Assembly: GCF_003863365.1 (NCBI RefSeq)
Contig: NZ_RQXT01000024.1
Location: 1 to 64,000 of the forward strand
DNA: 64,000 nt
Direction of reading: 5' to 3'
DNA from: Mesorhizobium tamadayense
GTDB lineage: Bacteria; Pseudomonadota; Alphaproteobacteria; Rhizobiales; Rhizobiaceae
Position numbers and translations under genes: made by a program. A model generated the notes under the pieces. It was not told where the DNA came from. It saw only the letters and a list, made by a program, of their open reading frames with translations, and searched no databases. Of this stretch, positions 9,393 through 19,003 are shown piece by piece. Each line of letters starts with the position of its first letter. Position 1 is the stretch's first letter.

Positions 9393-10457
9393 GTGGCTCG
9401 CATCACACTGAGACAATTGCTCGACCATGCCGCCGAACACGGCTATGGCGTGCCTGCCTTCAACATGAACAATATGGAACAGGGGCTCGCCATCATGGAG
9501 GCGGCCGAGGAGACCAGGTCGCCGGTCATCCTGCAGGCCAGCCGCGGCGCCCGCGCCTATGCCAATGACGTGGTGCTGGCCAAGCTGATCGACGCGCTGG
9601 TCGAGATCCACCCCGACATCCCGGTCTGCATGCATCTCGACCACGGCAACAACGAAGCGACCTGCGTCACCGCGATCCAGTACGGCTTCACCTCGGTGAT
9701 GATGGACGGCTCGCTGAAGGAGGACGGCAAGTCGCCGGCCGATTATACCTACAATTCCGGCATCACCCGGCGCGTCGTCGACATGGCGCATTGGGGCGGC
9801 GTCTCGGTGGAAGGCGAGATCGGCGTGCTCGGCTCGCTGGAGAGCGGCGGCGGCGAGCAGGAAGACGGCCACGGCGTCGAAGGCGCGATCAGCCACGACC
9901 AGCTGCTCACCGATCCTGTCCAGGCCGAGCAGTTCGTGCGCGACACCCATGTCGATGCGCTGGCCGTTGCCATGGGCACCAGCCACGGCGCCTACAAATT
10001 CTCGCGCAAGCCGGACGGCGCGGTGCTGGCGATGAACGTGATCGAGGAGATCCACCGCCGCCTGCCCAACATGCATCTCGTCATGCACGGCTCGTCCTCG
10101 GTGCCGGAGGAGCTGCAGGAGATCATCAACAAATATGGCGGCCAGATGAAGCCGACCTGGGGCGTGCCGGTGGAGGAGATCCAGCGAGGCATCAAGCACG
10201 GCGTGCGCAAGATCAACATCGACACCGACAACCGCATGGCGCTGACCGGCGCGATCCGCAAGGTGCTGACCGAGAATCCGTCAGAGTTCGATCCGCGCAA
10301 ATATCTGACGCCGGCCATGGCGGCGATGAAGAAGCTCTGCAAGGAGCGCTTCGAGCAGTTCGGCACCGCCGGCAACGCGCCGAAGATCAAGCCGATCCCC
10401 TTGTCGGACATGGCCAAGCGATACAAGTTGGGCAGCCTCGATCCGAAATTCGGCTGA
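9393..10457 (+). CDS. fba: Class II fructose-bisphosphate aldolase (Calvin-cycle subtype)
   Basis: This 354-residue zinc-dependent aldolase interconverts fructose 1,6-bisphosphate with dihydroxyacetone phosphate and glyceraldehyde 3-phosphate. Seen: GYGVPAFNMNNMEQGLAIM, zinc-site histidine in CMHLDHGNN, GYFTSVMMDGS-like segment FTSVMMDGS, VEGEIGVLGSLESGGGEQED and HGSSSVPEELQ, then KINIDTDNRMA. The inserted GGGEQED-type loop is characteristic of the Calvin-cycle/proteobacterial subtype. Translation starts at GTG (9393) behind GGGAG. It appears monocistronic, followed by a GC-rich hairpin. It serves central carbon metabolism and does not obviously belong to the mtn genes nearby. Confidence 0.94.
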   Translation: MARITLRQLLDHAAEHGYGVPAFNMNNMEQGLAIMEAAEETRSPVILQASRGARAYANDVVLAKLIDALVEIHPDIPVCMHLDHGNNEATCVTAIQYGFTSVMMDGSLKEDGKSPADYTYNSGITRRVVDMAHWGGVSVEGEIGVLGSLESGGGEQEDGHGVEGAISHDQLLTDPVQAEQFVRDTHVDALAVAMGTSHGAYKFSRKPDGAVLAMNVIEEIHRRLPNMHLVMHGSSSVPEELQEIINKYGGQMKPTWGVPVEEIQRGIKHGVRKINIDTDNRMALTGAIRKVLTENPSEFDPRKYLTPAMAAMKKLCKERFEQFGTAGNAPKIKPIPLSDMAKRYKLGSLDPKFG

Positions 10458-10468
10458 AAAAGCCATCT

Positions 10469-10497
10469 CCCGCGGCCGACTGAAACCCGGCCGCGGG
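10469..10497 (+). terminator. GC-rich hairpin after the aldolase gene
   Basis: CCCGCGGCCG (10469-10478) and CGGCCGCGGG (10488-10497) form a perfect 10-bp stem with a nine-base loop, eleven bases after the aldolase stop. No T-run follows on the plus strand, so termination is likely but not certain. Confidence 0.65.
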
Positions 10498-10615
10498 GAA
10501 GCCCGCCGCTTGCTTGCCGATCGCCCAAGCAGCTTCAATTCGGCGGAACTTCATTTCGGCAAATCGGTTCCTGCTCTGACACCTCTGATGCTCGCCCGCC
10601 GGGAAGGAGCAGACC

Positions 10616-10774
10616 ATGAGCAAGGATCGCGACAGAGAAGGACCGGTCTTTTCCGGCCAGGACGCGCGACAGGGCGAAATCATCCTGCGCACGCGCACCC
10701 GGCGCATCATCTTCATCGCCGGGCTGGTCGGCATCGTCGTGCTGGCGCTGGTGCTGAGCTTCGCCATCCGGTGA
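10616..10774 (+). CDS. Small single-span membrane protein, 52 residues
   Basis: An ATG at 10616 with AAGGAG six bases upstream opens a 52-codon frame ending in TGA at 10772-10774. The protein has a charged N-terminal half (MSKDRDREGPVFSGQDARQG), a basic TRTRR stretch and then one strong transmembrane segment (IIFIAGLVGIVVLALVLSF). The positive-inside rule predicts a cytoplasmic N terminus. The clear ribosome-binding site, codon use and compact membrane design support a real gene. No function is recognised. Similar tiny proteins in rhizobia are sometimes labelled as peptide transporter permeases, a label the length does not justify. Confidence 0.75.
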   Translation: MSKDRDREGPVFSGQDARQGEIILRTRTRRIIFIAGLVGIVVLALVLSFAIR

Positions 10775-10865
10775 TGGAGGGGCGTGGCCACGGAACCATC
10801 CGCGGCCGAGCATAGTTGAACGTCCCAGACGCAACGGAGGGGCGGTCACGCTGCCCTGACGGACG

Positions 10866-11591
10866 ATGTTCGAGCCGCTTTGCTGCGACATGCCGCTTCA
10901 TCCGACCTGGCCGGACCTCCTGGCGCGACTCCTGGCAACACTTGTGGCGGGTTTCCTCATCGGCCTGAACAGGGAAGCGCGCGGCCACTCCGCCGGGCTG
11001 CGCACGACCATTCTGGTCGGGCTGGCGGCTTGCATAGCAATGGTCCAGGCCAACATGCTGCTCGACTTGACCGGCAAGGGGCCGGATTCCTTCGTGCGCA
11101 TGGACGTGATGCGGTTCCCGCTCGGCGTGCTGACCGGCGTCGGCTTCATCGGCGGCGGCACCATACTGCGGCGCGGCGACCTCGTCACCGGGGTGACCAC
11201 CGCCGCCACCATGTGGATCATGACCATGATCGGGCTGGCCTTCGGCGGCGGCCAGTTCAGTCTCGGCGCGATCGCGACGGTGCTGACCCTGGTGACGTTG
11301 CAGGCGCTGAAATGGGTCGATCTCAAGATCCGGCGCGACCACCACGCCATCATTTCGGTCTCATGGCCGAAAGCCTCTCCGCCCGATCTCCAGGAGATGG
11401 TGAGCCCGCTCGGCTACGATGCCCGCTTGATCGGCATGGAGCACGACATCGGCCGCGACCGCTTCGTGTTTTCCTTCAAGCTCGGATGGAGACAGCCCGA
11501 AGCTGTCGAGCCTTCCACGGACGTTCTGGCGCTGGTCGGCCGGCACTGCGAGGTCGAACGGCTGGAGATGATCGGCGAGAAGATGTCCTGA
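10866..11591 (+). CDS. MgtC/SapB family membrane protein
   Basis: The protein has 241 residues, or 233 from the ATG at 10890. About five hydrophobic segments form the MgtC/SapB domain, with the typical N-terminal LLATLVAGFLIGLNREARG, AGLRTTILVGLAACIAM and GVLTGVGFIGGGTILRRGD. A soluble C-terminal part of about 80 residues follows. MgtC proteins of pathogens inhibit the F1Fo ATP synthase or help survival at low magnesium; SapB-type members are poorly characterised. The neighbours give no functional clue, and it is convergent with the glycosidase gene. Confidence 0.9.
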   Translation: MFEPLCCDMPLHPTWPDLLARLLATLVAGFLIGLNREARGHSAGLRTTILVGLAACIAMVQANMLLDLTGKGPDSFVRMDVMRFPLGVLTGVGFIGGGTILRRGDLVTGVTTAATMWIMTMIGLAFGGGQFSLGAIATVLTLVTLQALKWVDLKIRRDHHAIISVSWPKASPPDLQEMVSPLGYDARLIGMEHDIGRDRFVFSFKLGWRQPEAVEPSTDVLALVGRHCEVERLEMIGEKMS

Positions 11592-11635
11592 GCGTGCCGA
11601 ATTTCGGTGCCGTGGCCGAGGCCCTGGCGGCACGC

Positions 11636-12910
11636 TTACACCCCGCGCAAGAACTCGATCACCATGGCCGCCGTCCAGGTGAAGCGGCCGCCGCCGAGCG
11701 GTTCACCGGTGAGGGGGTCGTAATATTCAGCGAAGCCGCTTTCGGTGATCAGGTCGAGGCTGGAATGAGTGATGCGCCGGGCGACCTCCGCATGGCCGGC
11801 GGCGAGAAGCCCGTCGGCGATCATATAGTTGACCACCAGCCAGACCGGGCCGCGCCAGTAGCGCTTGGCGTCGAAGCGAGGGTCGTCGGGATCGTGCGAG
11901 GGCACGATGTGGCGGGCCTTGCCGGCGAGGCGCTCGACGCTTGCGGCGATCGCGGCGGCGCGCGCCTCCGGGATGGCAGAGAAGACCGGCAGGATGCCGC
12001 CGACGGAAGCGCCGTCGACGAGCTTGCCGGTGATGCGGTCGAGGCAGAGATACTGGCCGTGCGCCTCGCTCCACAGCCGCTCCATCGCAGCCAGGCCTTT
12101 TTTGGCGCGGGCGCGGTTGGCGCGGGCGATTTCCGTTTCGCCCAGCTCTTCGGCCAGATCGGCAAGGTCGGCCGAAGCGCGGATCAGGATGGCATTGAAG
12201 CCGGGATCGACGACCTGGAAGGGCGAGGCGTCGTGCAGCCTGGCATTGTCCCAGCCGAGCCCACGGAAATGCTGCACCAGCCATAGGTAGCGGTCGTATT
12301 GCGCCTGCGTCGGACGATGCGCCGGATCGGCATGCAGGATGTCGCGGCGCGTATAAGGCTCGACACCTTCGGTCGGCACGCGCTCGAAGGCATCGTCCCA
12401 ATCGATCGAATTGTCGCGGCCGGACTCCCAGGGATGGATGATAGCGACCAGCCCCTCGCCTCTCGGGTCGCGGTTCTCGTAGAACCAGCGGTGCCAGGCA
12501 TCGATCTTCGGCAGCAGCGCGCGGGCACGTTCGGCTGCCAGAACCTTGTCCGTGGCGCGGTCGAACAGGCGGCGCACGGCAAAACCGGCGACCGCCGGCT
12601 GGGTGATGCCTGAAGTCGCTGTCGGTCGGCCGGTGCGCCAGACTTCGGGCCCGGGAAAATAGCCGTCGCTCCAAACGTGGAAGACGATGTGCGGCACCAT
12701 GCCGTCGGGCCATTGATGCGCGAACAAGGTCTCGATCTCCGTCCAGGCGCGCGCCTCGTCGTAGTGGGCAAGGCCGAGCGCGGTCAGGCAGGAGTCCCAG
12801 TTCCATTGGAAGGGGTAGAGGCCTTTGGTCGGGATGGTGTAGGCGCCGTGGTCGTTCTCCTTCAGCACCTCGACGGCGCGGGCGACGATATCTTTGGCGG
12901 ATGCGGTCAT
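11636..12910 (-). CDS. GH63-like glycoside hydrolase (MGH1-like domain)
   Basis: This 424-residue cytoplasmic enzyme has an alpha/alpha toroid fold of the GH63 or mannosylglycerate-hydrolase type. Seen: YPFQWNWDSCLTALGL, HQWPDGMVPHIVFH, the WESGRDNSIDWDDAF segment that carries a conserved acidic residue, and YWRGPVWLVVNYMI. It is the last gene of the LacI-headed carbohydrate operon and probably cleaves the imported oligosaccharide. The ATG at 12910 is chosen because homology-like sequence starts there; an in-frame ATG at 12937 overlapping the transporter ATPase gene by 11 bases is also possible. The exact glycoside is unknown; alpha-glucosides or mannosylglycerate-like compounds are candidates. 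Confidence 0.82.
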   Translation of the reverse strand: MTASAKDIVARAVEVLKENDHGAYTIPTKGLYPFQWNWDSCLTALGLAHYDEARAWTEIETLFAHQWPDGMVPHIVFHVWSDGYFPGPEVWRTGRPTATSGITQPAVAGFAVRRLFDRATDKVLAAERARALLPKIDAWHRWFYENRDPRGEGLVAIIHPWESGRDNSIDWDDAFERVPTEGVEPYTRRDILHADPAHRPTQAQYDRYLWLVQHFRGLGWDNARLHDASPFQVVDPGFNAILIRASADLADLAEELGETEIARANRARAKKGLAAMERLWSEAHGQYLCLDRITGKLVDGASVGGILPVFSAIPEARAAAIAASVERLAGKARHIVPSHDPDDPRFDAKRYWRGPVWLVVNYMIADGLLAAGHAEVARRITHSSLDLITESGFAEYYDPLTGEPLGGGRFTWTAAMVIEFLRGV

Positions 12911-12926
12911 GGCGGCTTCAGATCTT

Positions 12927-13967
<1,041 letters not shown>

Positions 13968-13988
13968 GAGCGTTCTCCGTCTCGCGCG

Positions 13989-14837
13989 TCATCGGTTGGC
14001 GATCCCCCACATGGCGAACAGATATTTCCTGACGGCGAAGATGAAGATCAGCGCCGGCACGACCAGGGCCGCGCCGCCGGCGAATTTGAGATAGAGCGGC
14101 GACTCGCCAAGGCTCTGCAGCAGGAAGGCGGTCAGCGTGCGGTTCTCGATGGTGAGCACGGCGGCGGCGAACACCTCGTTCCAGGAGATGGTGAAGGCAA
14201 AGACGGCCGAGGCGGCAATGCCGGGCAGGGCCAGCGGCAGGATCACCTTGCGAAAGGCCTGCAGCCTGGTGCAGCCGAGCGTCCAGGCCGCTTCCTCGAG
14301 CTCGACCGGGATGCCGGAGAACAGCGAGAAGGTGATCAGCACCGCGAAGGGCAGCGCCAGCGTGGTGTGCACCAGCGCCAGGCCGAGCGCGGTGTCGTCG
14401 AGCCCGGTGCGGATGAACATCACCGCCAGCGGCAAAGCCAATAGCGGAAGCGGGAAGGCGCGGGTCATCAGCACCAGGAAGCGGAAGGTTTCCTTGCCCG
14501 GAAAGTCGAAGCGCGACAGCGCATAGCCGGCCGGCGCGCCGAAGCCGATGGAAAGGACCATCGTCAGCGTGGCGACGAGGACCGAGTTCCACAACGCCCT
14601 GGCGACGCCGGCGAAATTGATGAAGAAGGCGAGGCTGCCGACATCGAAGGACGGGAAGAAGCGCTTGGGAAAGGCGGTCACCTCTTGCGGTGACGACAGC
14701 GCGTTGACGATCAGGAGATAGATTGGCAGCAGCACCCAGATGCAAAGCAGGATAGCTGTGGCGACGAGCAGCCAGTCGCCGGCCTTGCGCGCATCGGCGG
14801 TCGCGGCGGCGACAGGCGCTTCGGCGACGGCGCTCAT
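13989..14837 (-). CDS. Carbohydrate ABC transporter permease (MalG type)
   Basis: This inner-membrane permease of 282 residues has a cytoplasmic N-terminal tail and about six transmembrane segments. The EAA-loop region is ELEEAAWTLGCTRLQAFRKVILPLALPG, a hallmark of CUT1 transporters. The ATG at 14837 overlaps the stop of the preceding permease as ATGA, so the two subunits are translationally coupled. The reading frame is open upstream of this start, but that extension is only the shadow of the other permease. It forms the channel with the MalF-type partner. Confidence 0.92.
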   Translation of the reverse strand: MSAVAEAPVAAATADARKAGDWLLVATAILLCIWVLLPIYLLIVNALSSPQEVTAFPKRFFPSFDVGSLAFFINFAGVARALWNSVLVATLTMVLSIGFGAPAGYALSRFDFPGKETFRFLVLMTRAFPLPLLALPLAVMFIRTGLDDTALGLALVHTTLALPFAVLITFSLFSGIPVELEEAAWTLGCTRLQAFRKVILPLALPGIAASAVFAFTISWNEVFAAAVLTIENRTLTAFLLQSLGESPLYLKFAGGAALVVPALIFIFAVRKYLFAMWGIANR

Positions 14838-15679
14838 ATGCGCGCCTCCCTGGGTACGCGCAGAACCCTGAGGAAGAACAGCGTGAAGCCGATCGAGATG
14901 GCGAGGATGAGCAGCGCCGAGGCGGCGGCGACATTGCGGTCCTGCAGGGTGAATTGCCAGTTGTAGGTCTCGCCCATCAGCACCGGCAGATTGGTGCCGC
15001 CAAGGGCGGCGACCACGGCAAAGACCTCGAAGGCGAGGATGACGCGCAGGATGATCGCCGTCTGCAGCGAGGGGCGAAGTAGCGGAAGCGTGATGCGGAC
15101 GAAGCGCTTCCATGGGCTCGCGCCGAAGACCTCCGCCGCCTCGTGATACTCCCTGGGGATCAGCCCCATGCCGGCGACGAGGATGACCATCATGATTGCG
15201 GTGGCGCGCCAGATCTCGGCCAGCACCACGGCGATGAAGATGGTCAGCTTGCTCTGATAGCCGAGGAACATGATCGGCCGGTCGACGATGCCGAGGCCGG
15301 AAAGCAGCGTGTTGAGGAAGCCGGACTGGTCGAAGATCGCAAGCCAGATCAGGCCGGCGGCAAGATCGGAAATGCCGAGCGGAATGGCGAAGATGTAGAG
15401 CGCTGCACTGCGCCCGGTCTCCAGCCGCGACACGACGCTCGCCATCAGCAGCGCCATGGCGAGCTGGATCGGCACGACGATTGCCGCAAGCAGCAGCGTG
15501 TTGCGCACCGTGGCCGGGAACTTCCAGCTGCCCGCCATGGTGCGGAAATTGTCGAGCGTGAAGGCGCCGTCGCGCGTCACCGCTTCGAAAGCGACCAGCG
15601 CGAAGGGATAGAGGAAGAAGACGCACAGGAACAAGGTCGCCGGCATCAGCAGCAGATAGGGCAGAGCCTTGCCGTTCAT
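14834..15679 (-). CDS. Carbohydrate ABC transporter permease (MalF type)
   Basis: This 281-residue inner-membrane protein has six transmembrane segments, the first in LLLMPATLFLCVFFLYPFAL. Its EAA loop reads YHEAAEVFGASPWKRFVRITLPLLRP. The ATG at 15679 (MNGKALPYLLL) is preferred; upstream codons of the same frame are low-complexity shadow sequence. It follows the binding-protein gene after a strong intra-operon hairpin (15735-15767), so it is probably made in smaller amounts than the binding protein. Confidence 0.92.
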   Translation of the reverse strand: MNGKALPYLLLMPATLFLCVFFLYPFALVAFEAVTRDGAFTLDNFRTMAGSWKFPATVRNTLLLAAIVVPIQLAMALLMASVVSRLETGRSAALYIFAIPLGISDLAAGLIWLAIFDQSGFLNTLLSGLGIVDRPIMFLGYQSKLTIFIAVVLAEIWRATAIMMVILVAGMGLIPREYHEAAEVFGASPWKRFVRITLPLLRPSLQTAIILRVILAFEVFAVVAALGGTNLPVLMGETYNWQFTLQDRNVAAASALLILAISIGFTLFFLRVLRVPREARI

Positions 15680-15734
15680 GTGGTGTCCTTTGCGCGCTGC
15701 GGCTCGAGTGCCGCGGTCGAGTGTGCTGCGGTCT

Positions 15735-15767
15735 GGGCGCCCGGAGCGCAACAAGCTCCGGGCGCCC
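15735..15767 (-). terminator. Intra-operon hairpin after the binding-protein gene
   Basis: GGGCGCCCGGAGC (15735-15747) and GCTCCGGGCGCCC (15755-15767) form a perfect 13-bp stem with a seven-base loop GCAACAA, between the binding-protein stop (15792) and the MalF-type permease start (15679). No T-run is present. It is more likely an attenuator or an mRNA 3-prime stabiliser than a full stop. Confidence 0.75.
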
Positions 15768-15791
15768 CCTCGGGAGGATCCTGATTGCGAC

Positions 15792-17063
15792 CTATTCCAC
15801 CGGGCAGGCGCCCTCGGACGGCTTGTCGGGCGCCCAGCACGGCGCCTTGGCCTGGTCGATGATCGCCTTGAGCGCAGCCGCCTGCTCTTCCAGCACGCCG
15901 TGCACGTCCTCGCCGCCGAGCACGATGCGCTCGAAGCTGTCGCTGTATATCTGGTTGAACTTGCCGCCGAGATCGCCGAGCCCCATCGGCAGCAGCGCCG
16001 GCAGCGCATCGGGTGCGCCCGTCATGGCGGCGATCGCCACGCTGAAGGCCTTGACCGAGGCCGGCATGTCGTCGGGCAGCTTGACGTCGATGACGGGGAA
16101 GAAATTGGTCGCCTTCAGCGTGGCGATCTGCGTTTCCGGCTTCAGCATATAGGCGACCAGCGCCTTGGCCTTGTCCACATCTGGCGACGTCATCGGGATG
16201 GCGACGCCGGCCACGACCGGCATGAAGCCCCGGCCCGCCGGGCCCGCCGGCGCGGGGAAGGCGACGAAGTCGTCGGGCTTCTGGTTGAAGGCATCGGCGA
16301 GCCGCGCGACATGGTCGAAGGCGATCCAGACCTCGCCGGTCAGGAGCGGCTCCTGCATGAAGGCGTAGTTGGTCGAGTTGGGGTTGGTGTACTGCCACAG
16401 CTCCTTGAACTTGTTCCAGGCCGTCTCGGCTTCGGGCGAGCGGAATTTCGTCACCATCGAACCGGTGTAGGACGGATAGAGGAAGCCCTCGAAGAAACGG
16501 TGCTTCAGCCCCTTGGGACCGGCCGGGAAGCCGAGCTTCGGCGAGCCGGTATTTTCGGCGATATTCTTCGCCCATTCGATCAGCTGGTCGTAGGTGATCT
16601 TATTGAGGTCGACGCCGGCGGGCAGATATTGCAGCGCCTGCTTGTTAGCCGCCATCAGGAAGGTGGCCTGCATCCAGGGCAGGTATTTCTGCTCACCGGT
16701 GCCGAGCATGCCGAGTTTCTTGTAGACCTCGTTGACCTTCGCCTGGCCGATATCGACAGCGGACAGGTCGACAAGGTTGGCGCCGACGGTGGAGAAGTCG
16801 CCATGCAGGCCGCCAAGCACGCCGATCGTGCCGGAGCCGGCCTGCAATTCGGCCTGCAGGCGGGTGAGCCAGGGACCGTCCTCGGCGACCTGGTAGTCGA
16901 CCGGGCCGTCGAAGCCCTTCAGCACCTGGTCGCGCATCTTTTGCGTTTCCTCGACCGGGCGCGCCTGTGTCGACCAGAACAGCACCTGCTGGGCGTAGGC
17001 GCCTCCAGCGGCAAGCGACAGCGCCAGCGCGGCGCCGGCCAGTTTCTTCAACGCATTCGTCAT
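15792..17063 (-). CDS. Carbohydrate ABC transporter periplasmic binding protein (CUT1 family)
   Basis: This 423-residue exported protein has a signal peptide (KKLAGAALALSLAAGGAYAQ) cleaved after AYA. Two-lobe features include AELQAGSGTIGVLGG and MQEPLLTGEVWIAFDHVARL, typical of family 1 extracellular binding proteins. Two cysteines near the C terminus (CWAP and ACPVE) could form a disulphide. It is the second gene of the operon, right after lacI. The ligand is unknown; the linked GH63-like glycosidase suggests an oligosaccharide or glycoside. Confidence 0.92.
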   Translation of the reverse strand: MTNALKKLAGAALALSLAAGGAYAQQVLFWSTQARPVEETQKMRDQVLKGFDGPVDYQVAEDGPWLTRLQAELQAGSGTIGVLGGLHGDFSTVGANLVDLSAVDIGQAKVNEVYKKLGMLGTGEQKYLPWMQATFLMAANKQALQYLPAGVDLNKITYDQLIEWAKNIAENTGSPKLGFPAGPKGLKHRFFEGFLYPSYTGSMVTKFRSPEAETAWNKFKELWQYTNPNSTNYAFMQEPLLTGEVWIAFDHVARLADAFNQKPDDFVAFPAPAGPAGRGFMPVVAGVAIPMTSPDVDKAKALVAYMLKPETQIATLKATNFFPVIDVKLPDDMPASVKAFSVAIAAMTGAPDALPALLPMGLGDLGGKFNQIYSDSFERIVLGGEDVHGVLEEQAAALKAIIDQAKAPCWAPDKPSEGACPVE

Positions 17064-17099
17064 GCTCTTCCTCCCTGGGTGGGCGCCGTCATCGCGGCG

Positions 17100-18143
17100 T
17101 CAGCTTGTTTTCCTTGGTGCGGGTCCATGGCTTGCCCGCGGCACCAGCATCGGCCGGATCAGCCGCGTCAGCGGCTCGGCGGGCTTGTCGGCGATGACGG
17201 TGAGCAGCATGTCGGCGATCTCGCGCGCGCACTGGCGGATCGAGGCGTCGAATGTGGTGAGGCCAGGCGGCGCATAGGCCGAGGCAACGATGTTGTCGAA
17301 GCCGATGACGGAGAGGTCGCGCGGGACGGTGAGCCCGGCGCGGGCTGCCTCTTCCATCACCGTCAGCGCCAGCTCGTCGAACAGAGCGACGATGGCCGTC
17401 GGCCGGTCCGGCCCCTGCAGCATCCGGTTGACGGCCTGGATGCGGGCGCCGCGGTCGAAACGCGGCGCGGTCGCCACATCGAGCCGCACAGACGGGTCGC
17501 CGCGGCGACTGATGGCAGCAGCAAGACCGTCTTGCCTGAGGTGTCTGAAGGTCATCGGCTCGGAAATCGTCACCAGGCCGAAATGGCGGTGGCCGAGATC
17601 GTAGAGCATGTCGAAGGCTTCGCCGAAGGCGTGCGCGCCGTCGGTGTCGAGCCAGTGGTAGGCAAAGTCGCTGTCGAGCAGCCGGCCATGGGCGACGAAG
17701 GGAAAGCCGCGCCGGCGCAGGTAGGCGAGGCGCTCGTCGACCTCGGCGATGCGGGTGACGACGACGCCGTCGGCACGCCCGGATTCGACGACATGGCGCA
17801 GCACGTCGAGCTCGGCTTGATCCTGCGCGGCGGTGGCGAGGATGAGATCGGCGCCATGCGACACCAGCCCCTCGCCGAGCCCGGTGACGAACTCGCCGAG
17901 GAAGGAATCGACAAGATTGGGGCCGCGGATCGGCAGCACCAGGCCGACGAAGCCGCTGCGCCCGGAAACCAGTGCGCGCGCCGCGGTGTTGGGAACATAG
18001 CCGGCCTGGCGCGCCGCCCGGGCGACACGCTCGCGCGTCTTCAGCGCGATCTGCTGATGGCCCGCAAGCGCCCGCGACACTGTCGTGATCGACAGGCCGA
18101 GGCTCGCGGCAAGCTCCTTCAGCGTGGTGACACGAGCCGGCAA
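17100..18143 (-). CDS. LacI-family transcriptional regulator
   Basis: This 347-residue regulator has an N-terminal LacI helix-turn-helix and hinge (TLKELAASLGLSITTVSRAL and YVPNTAARALVSGRS) and a sugar-binding-protein-like effector domain (GADLILATAAQDQAELD, DLSVIGFDNIVASAYAPPGLTT). It is the first gene of the operon that encodes the transporter and glycosidase. Two AAACGTTT palindromes lie just upstream, so it probably represses its own operon and is released by the imported sugar or its breakdown product. Confidence 0.94.
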   Translation of the reverse strand: MPARVTTLKELAASLGLSITTVSRALAGHQQIALKTRERVARAARQAGYVPNTAARALVSGRSGFVGLVLPIRGPNLVDSFLGEFVTGLGEGLVSHGADLILATAAQDQAELDVLRHVVESGRADGVVVTRIAEVDERLAYLRRRGFPFVAHGRLLDSDFAYHWLDTDGAHAFGEAFDMLYDLGHRHFGLVTISEPMTFRHLRQDGLAAAISRRGDPSVRLDVATAPRFDRGARIQAVNRMLQGPDRPTAIVALFDELALTVMEEAARAGLTVPRDLSVIGFDNIVASAYAPPGLTTFDASIRQCAREIADMLLTVIADKPAEPLTRLIRPMLVPRASHGPAPRKTS

Positions 18144-18167
18144 TCATTCCTCCCGAATGCAACGTTG

Positions 18168-18206
18168 AAACGTTTGTAATTGCCTTTTGCAAAATTGCAA
18201 ACGTTT
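18168..18206. promoter_or_regulatory. Two LacI-type operator palindromes 31 bp apart
   Basis: The eight-base palindrome AAACGTTT occurs at 18168-18175 and at 18199-18206. The centres are 31 bp apart, about three helical turns, so both face the same side of the DNA. They lie 25-63 bases upstream of the lacI start. Flanks are G-AAACGTTT-G and GC-AAACGTTT-T. A half-site AACGTT is also present at 18161-18166. Autoregulation with cooperative binding is the natural reading. Confidence 0.75.
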
Positions 18207-18286
18207 TAAATCTTTCTCGCCGCGGCTCACTGTCCCGATGACGGCGCTATCGCCGGTTAGTGACTTTTGGCGTTCTGGGATGATGC

Positions 18287-19003
18287 CTAGTTCGCCTCGG
18301 CAGGGACCTCCGTCCCGCCGAGATAGAGCCGGTGCAATTCGTCCGGCGACTGGCGAAGCTTCGCGCAGTCGCCGTCATAGACGACGCGACCGCGGCTCAT
18401 GACATAGGCGCGATTGCCGATCGACAGCGCGAGCGCCGCGAACTGCTCGACCAGAAGCACCGCGAGACCGTCGTCGGCGAGCTTGCGAACCGCCGTCATC
18501 AGCCGCGTGACAATGACCGGAGCGAGGCCTGCCGACATCTCGTCGATCAAAAGCACTTTCGGCCGGGTGAGCAAGGCACGCGCGATGACCAGCATCTGCT
18601 GCTCGCCGCCGGAAAGCAGGCTCGCCTTCACCGCGCGGCGCTGCAGCAGCTCGGGAAACAGCGCATAGGCCTCCGCCATATCGGCGCCCGGATGCAGGCT
18701 GACGCGCAAATTCTCGTCCGTCGTCAGCTGGCGGAAGACGGTGCGGCCCTGCTCGACATGGGCGAGCCCTTCGCGCGAGCGCGTCCCCGGCCGCGCGTTC
18801 TGCAGCTCACGGCCGTCGATGGCGATGGTGCCGCCGGCGACCGGGATGATGCCGGACAGGCCTTCGAGCAGCGTGGTCTTGCCGGCGCCGTTGGCGCCGA
18901 GCACGACGCTGATCGCGCCGCTCTCGGCGATGAGATCGACCGAGGTGACGACGGGAAGCTCGGCCCGGTTGATCGACAGGTTGGAAACGACGAGCCTGCT
19001 CAT
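18287..19003 (-). CDS. Branched-chain-type ABC transporter ATPase (LivF type)
   Basis: This 238-residue ATPase has Walker A GANGAGKTT, an intact signature LLSGGEQQMLVIARAL and Walker B VLLIDEMSAG. It overlaps the preceding LivM-LivG fusion gene by four bases (ATGA). It closes the nine-gene operon that starts with the aminotransferase at 28623. Its partner ATPase domain in the fusion protein has a degenerate signature, so this subunit probably supplies the complete composite site. The substrate is unknown. Confidence 0.92.
   Translation of the reverse strand: MSRLVVSNLSINRAELPVVTSVDLIAESGAISVVLGANGAGKTTLLEGLSGIIPVAGGTIAIDGRELQNARPGTRSREGLAHVEQGRTVFRQLTTDENLRVSLHPGADMAEAYALFPELLQRRAVKASLLSGGEQQMLVIARALLTRPKVLLIDEMSAGLAPVIVTRLMTAVRKLADDGLAVLLVEQFAALALSIGNRAYVMSRGRVVYDGDCAKLRQSPDELHRLYLGGTEVPAEAN

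Noticed and set aside
9393..10457. Aldolase as the Ald2-type enzyme of the 5-deoxyribose/methylthioribose DHAP shunt
   Set aside because: The 354-residue sequence with GGGEQED is an ordinary class II fructose-bisphosphate aldolase, and a riboswitch-controlled gene separates it from mtnA. Ald2-type enzymes are shorter and belong to another family.
15669..18179. An 836-codon open frame on the plus strand
   Set aside because: It is antisense to the well-supported binding-protein and LacI genes. Its composition is rich in Arg, Gly, Asp and Val with no domain pattern, as expected for a shadow in GC-rich DNA.
18210..18286. Terminator behind the LivF-type gene
   Set aside because: A CGGCG-ATAG-CGCCG stem exists, but it is only five bp with no T-run, too weak to list.
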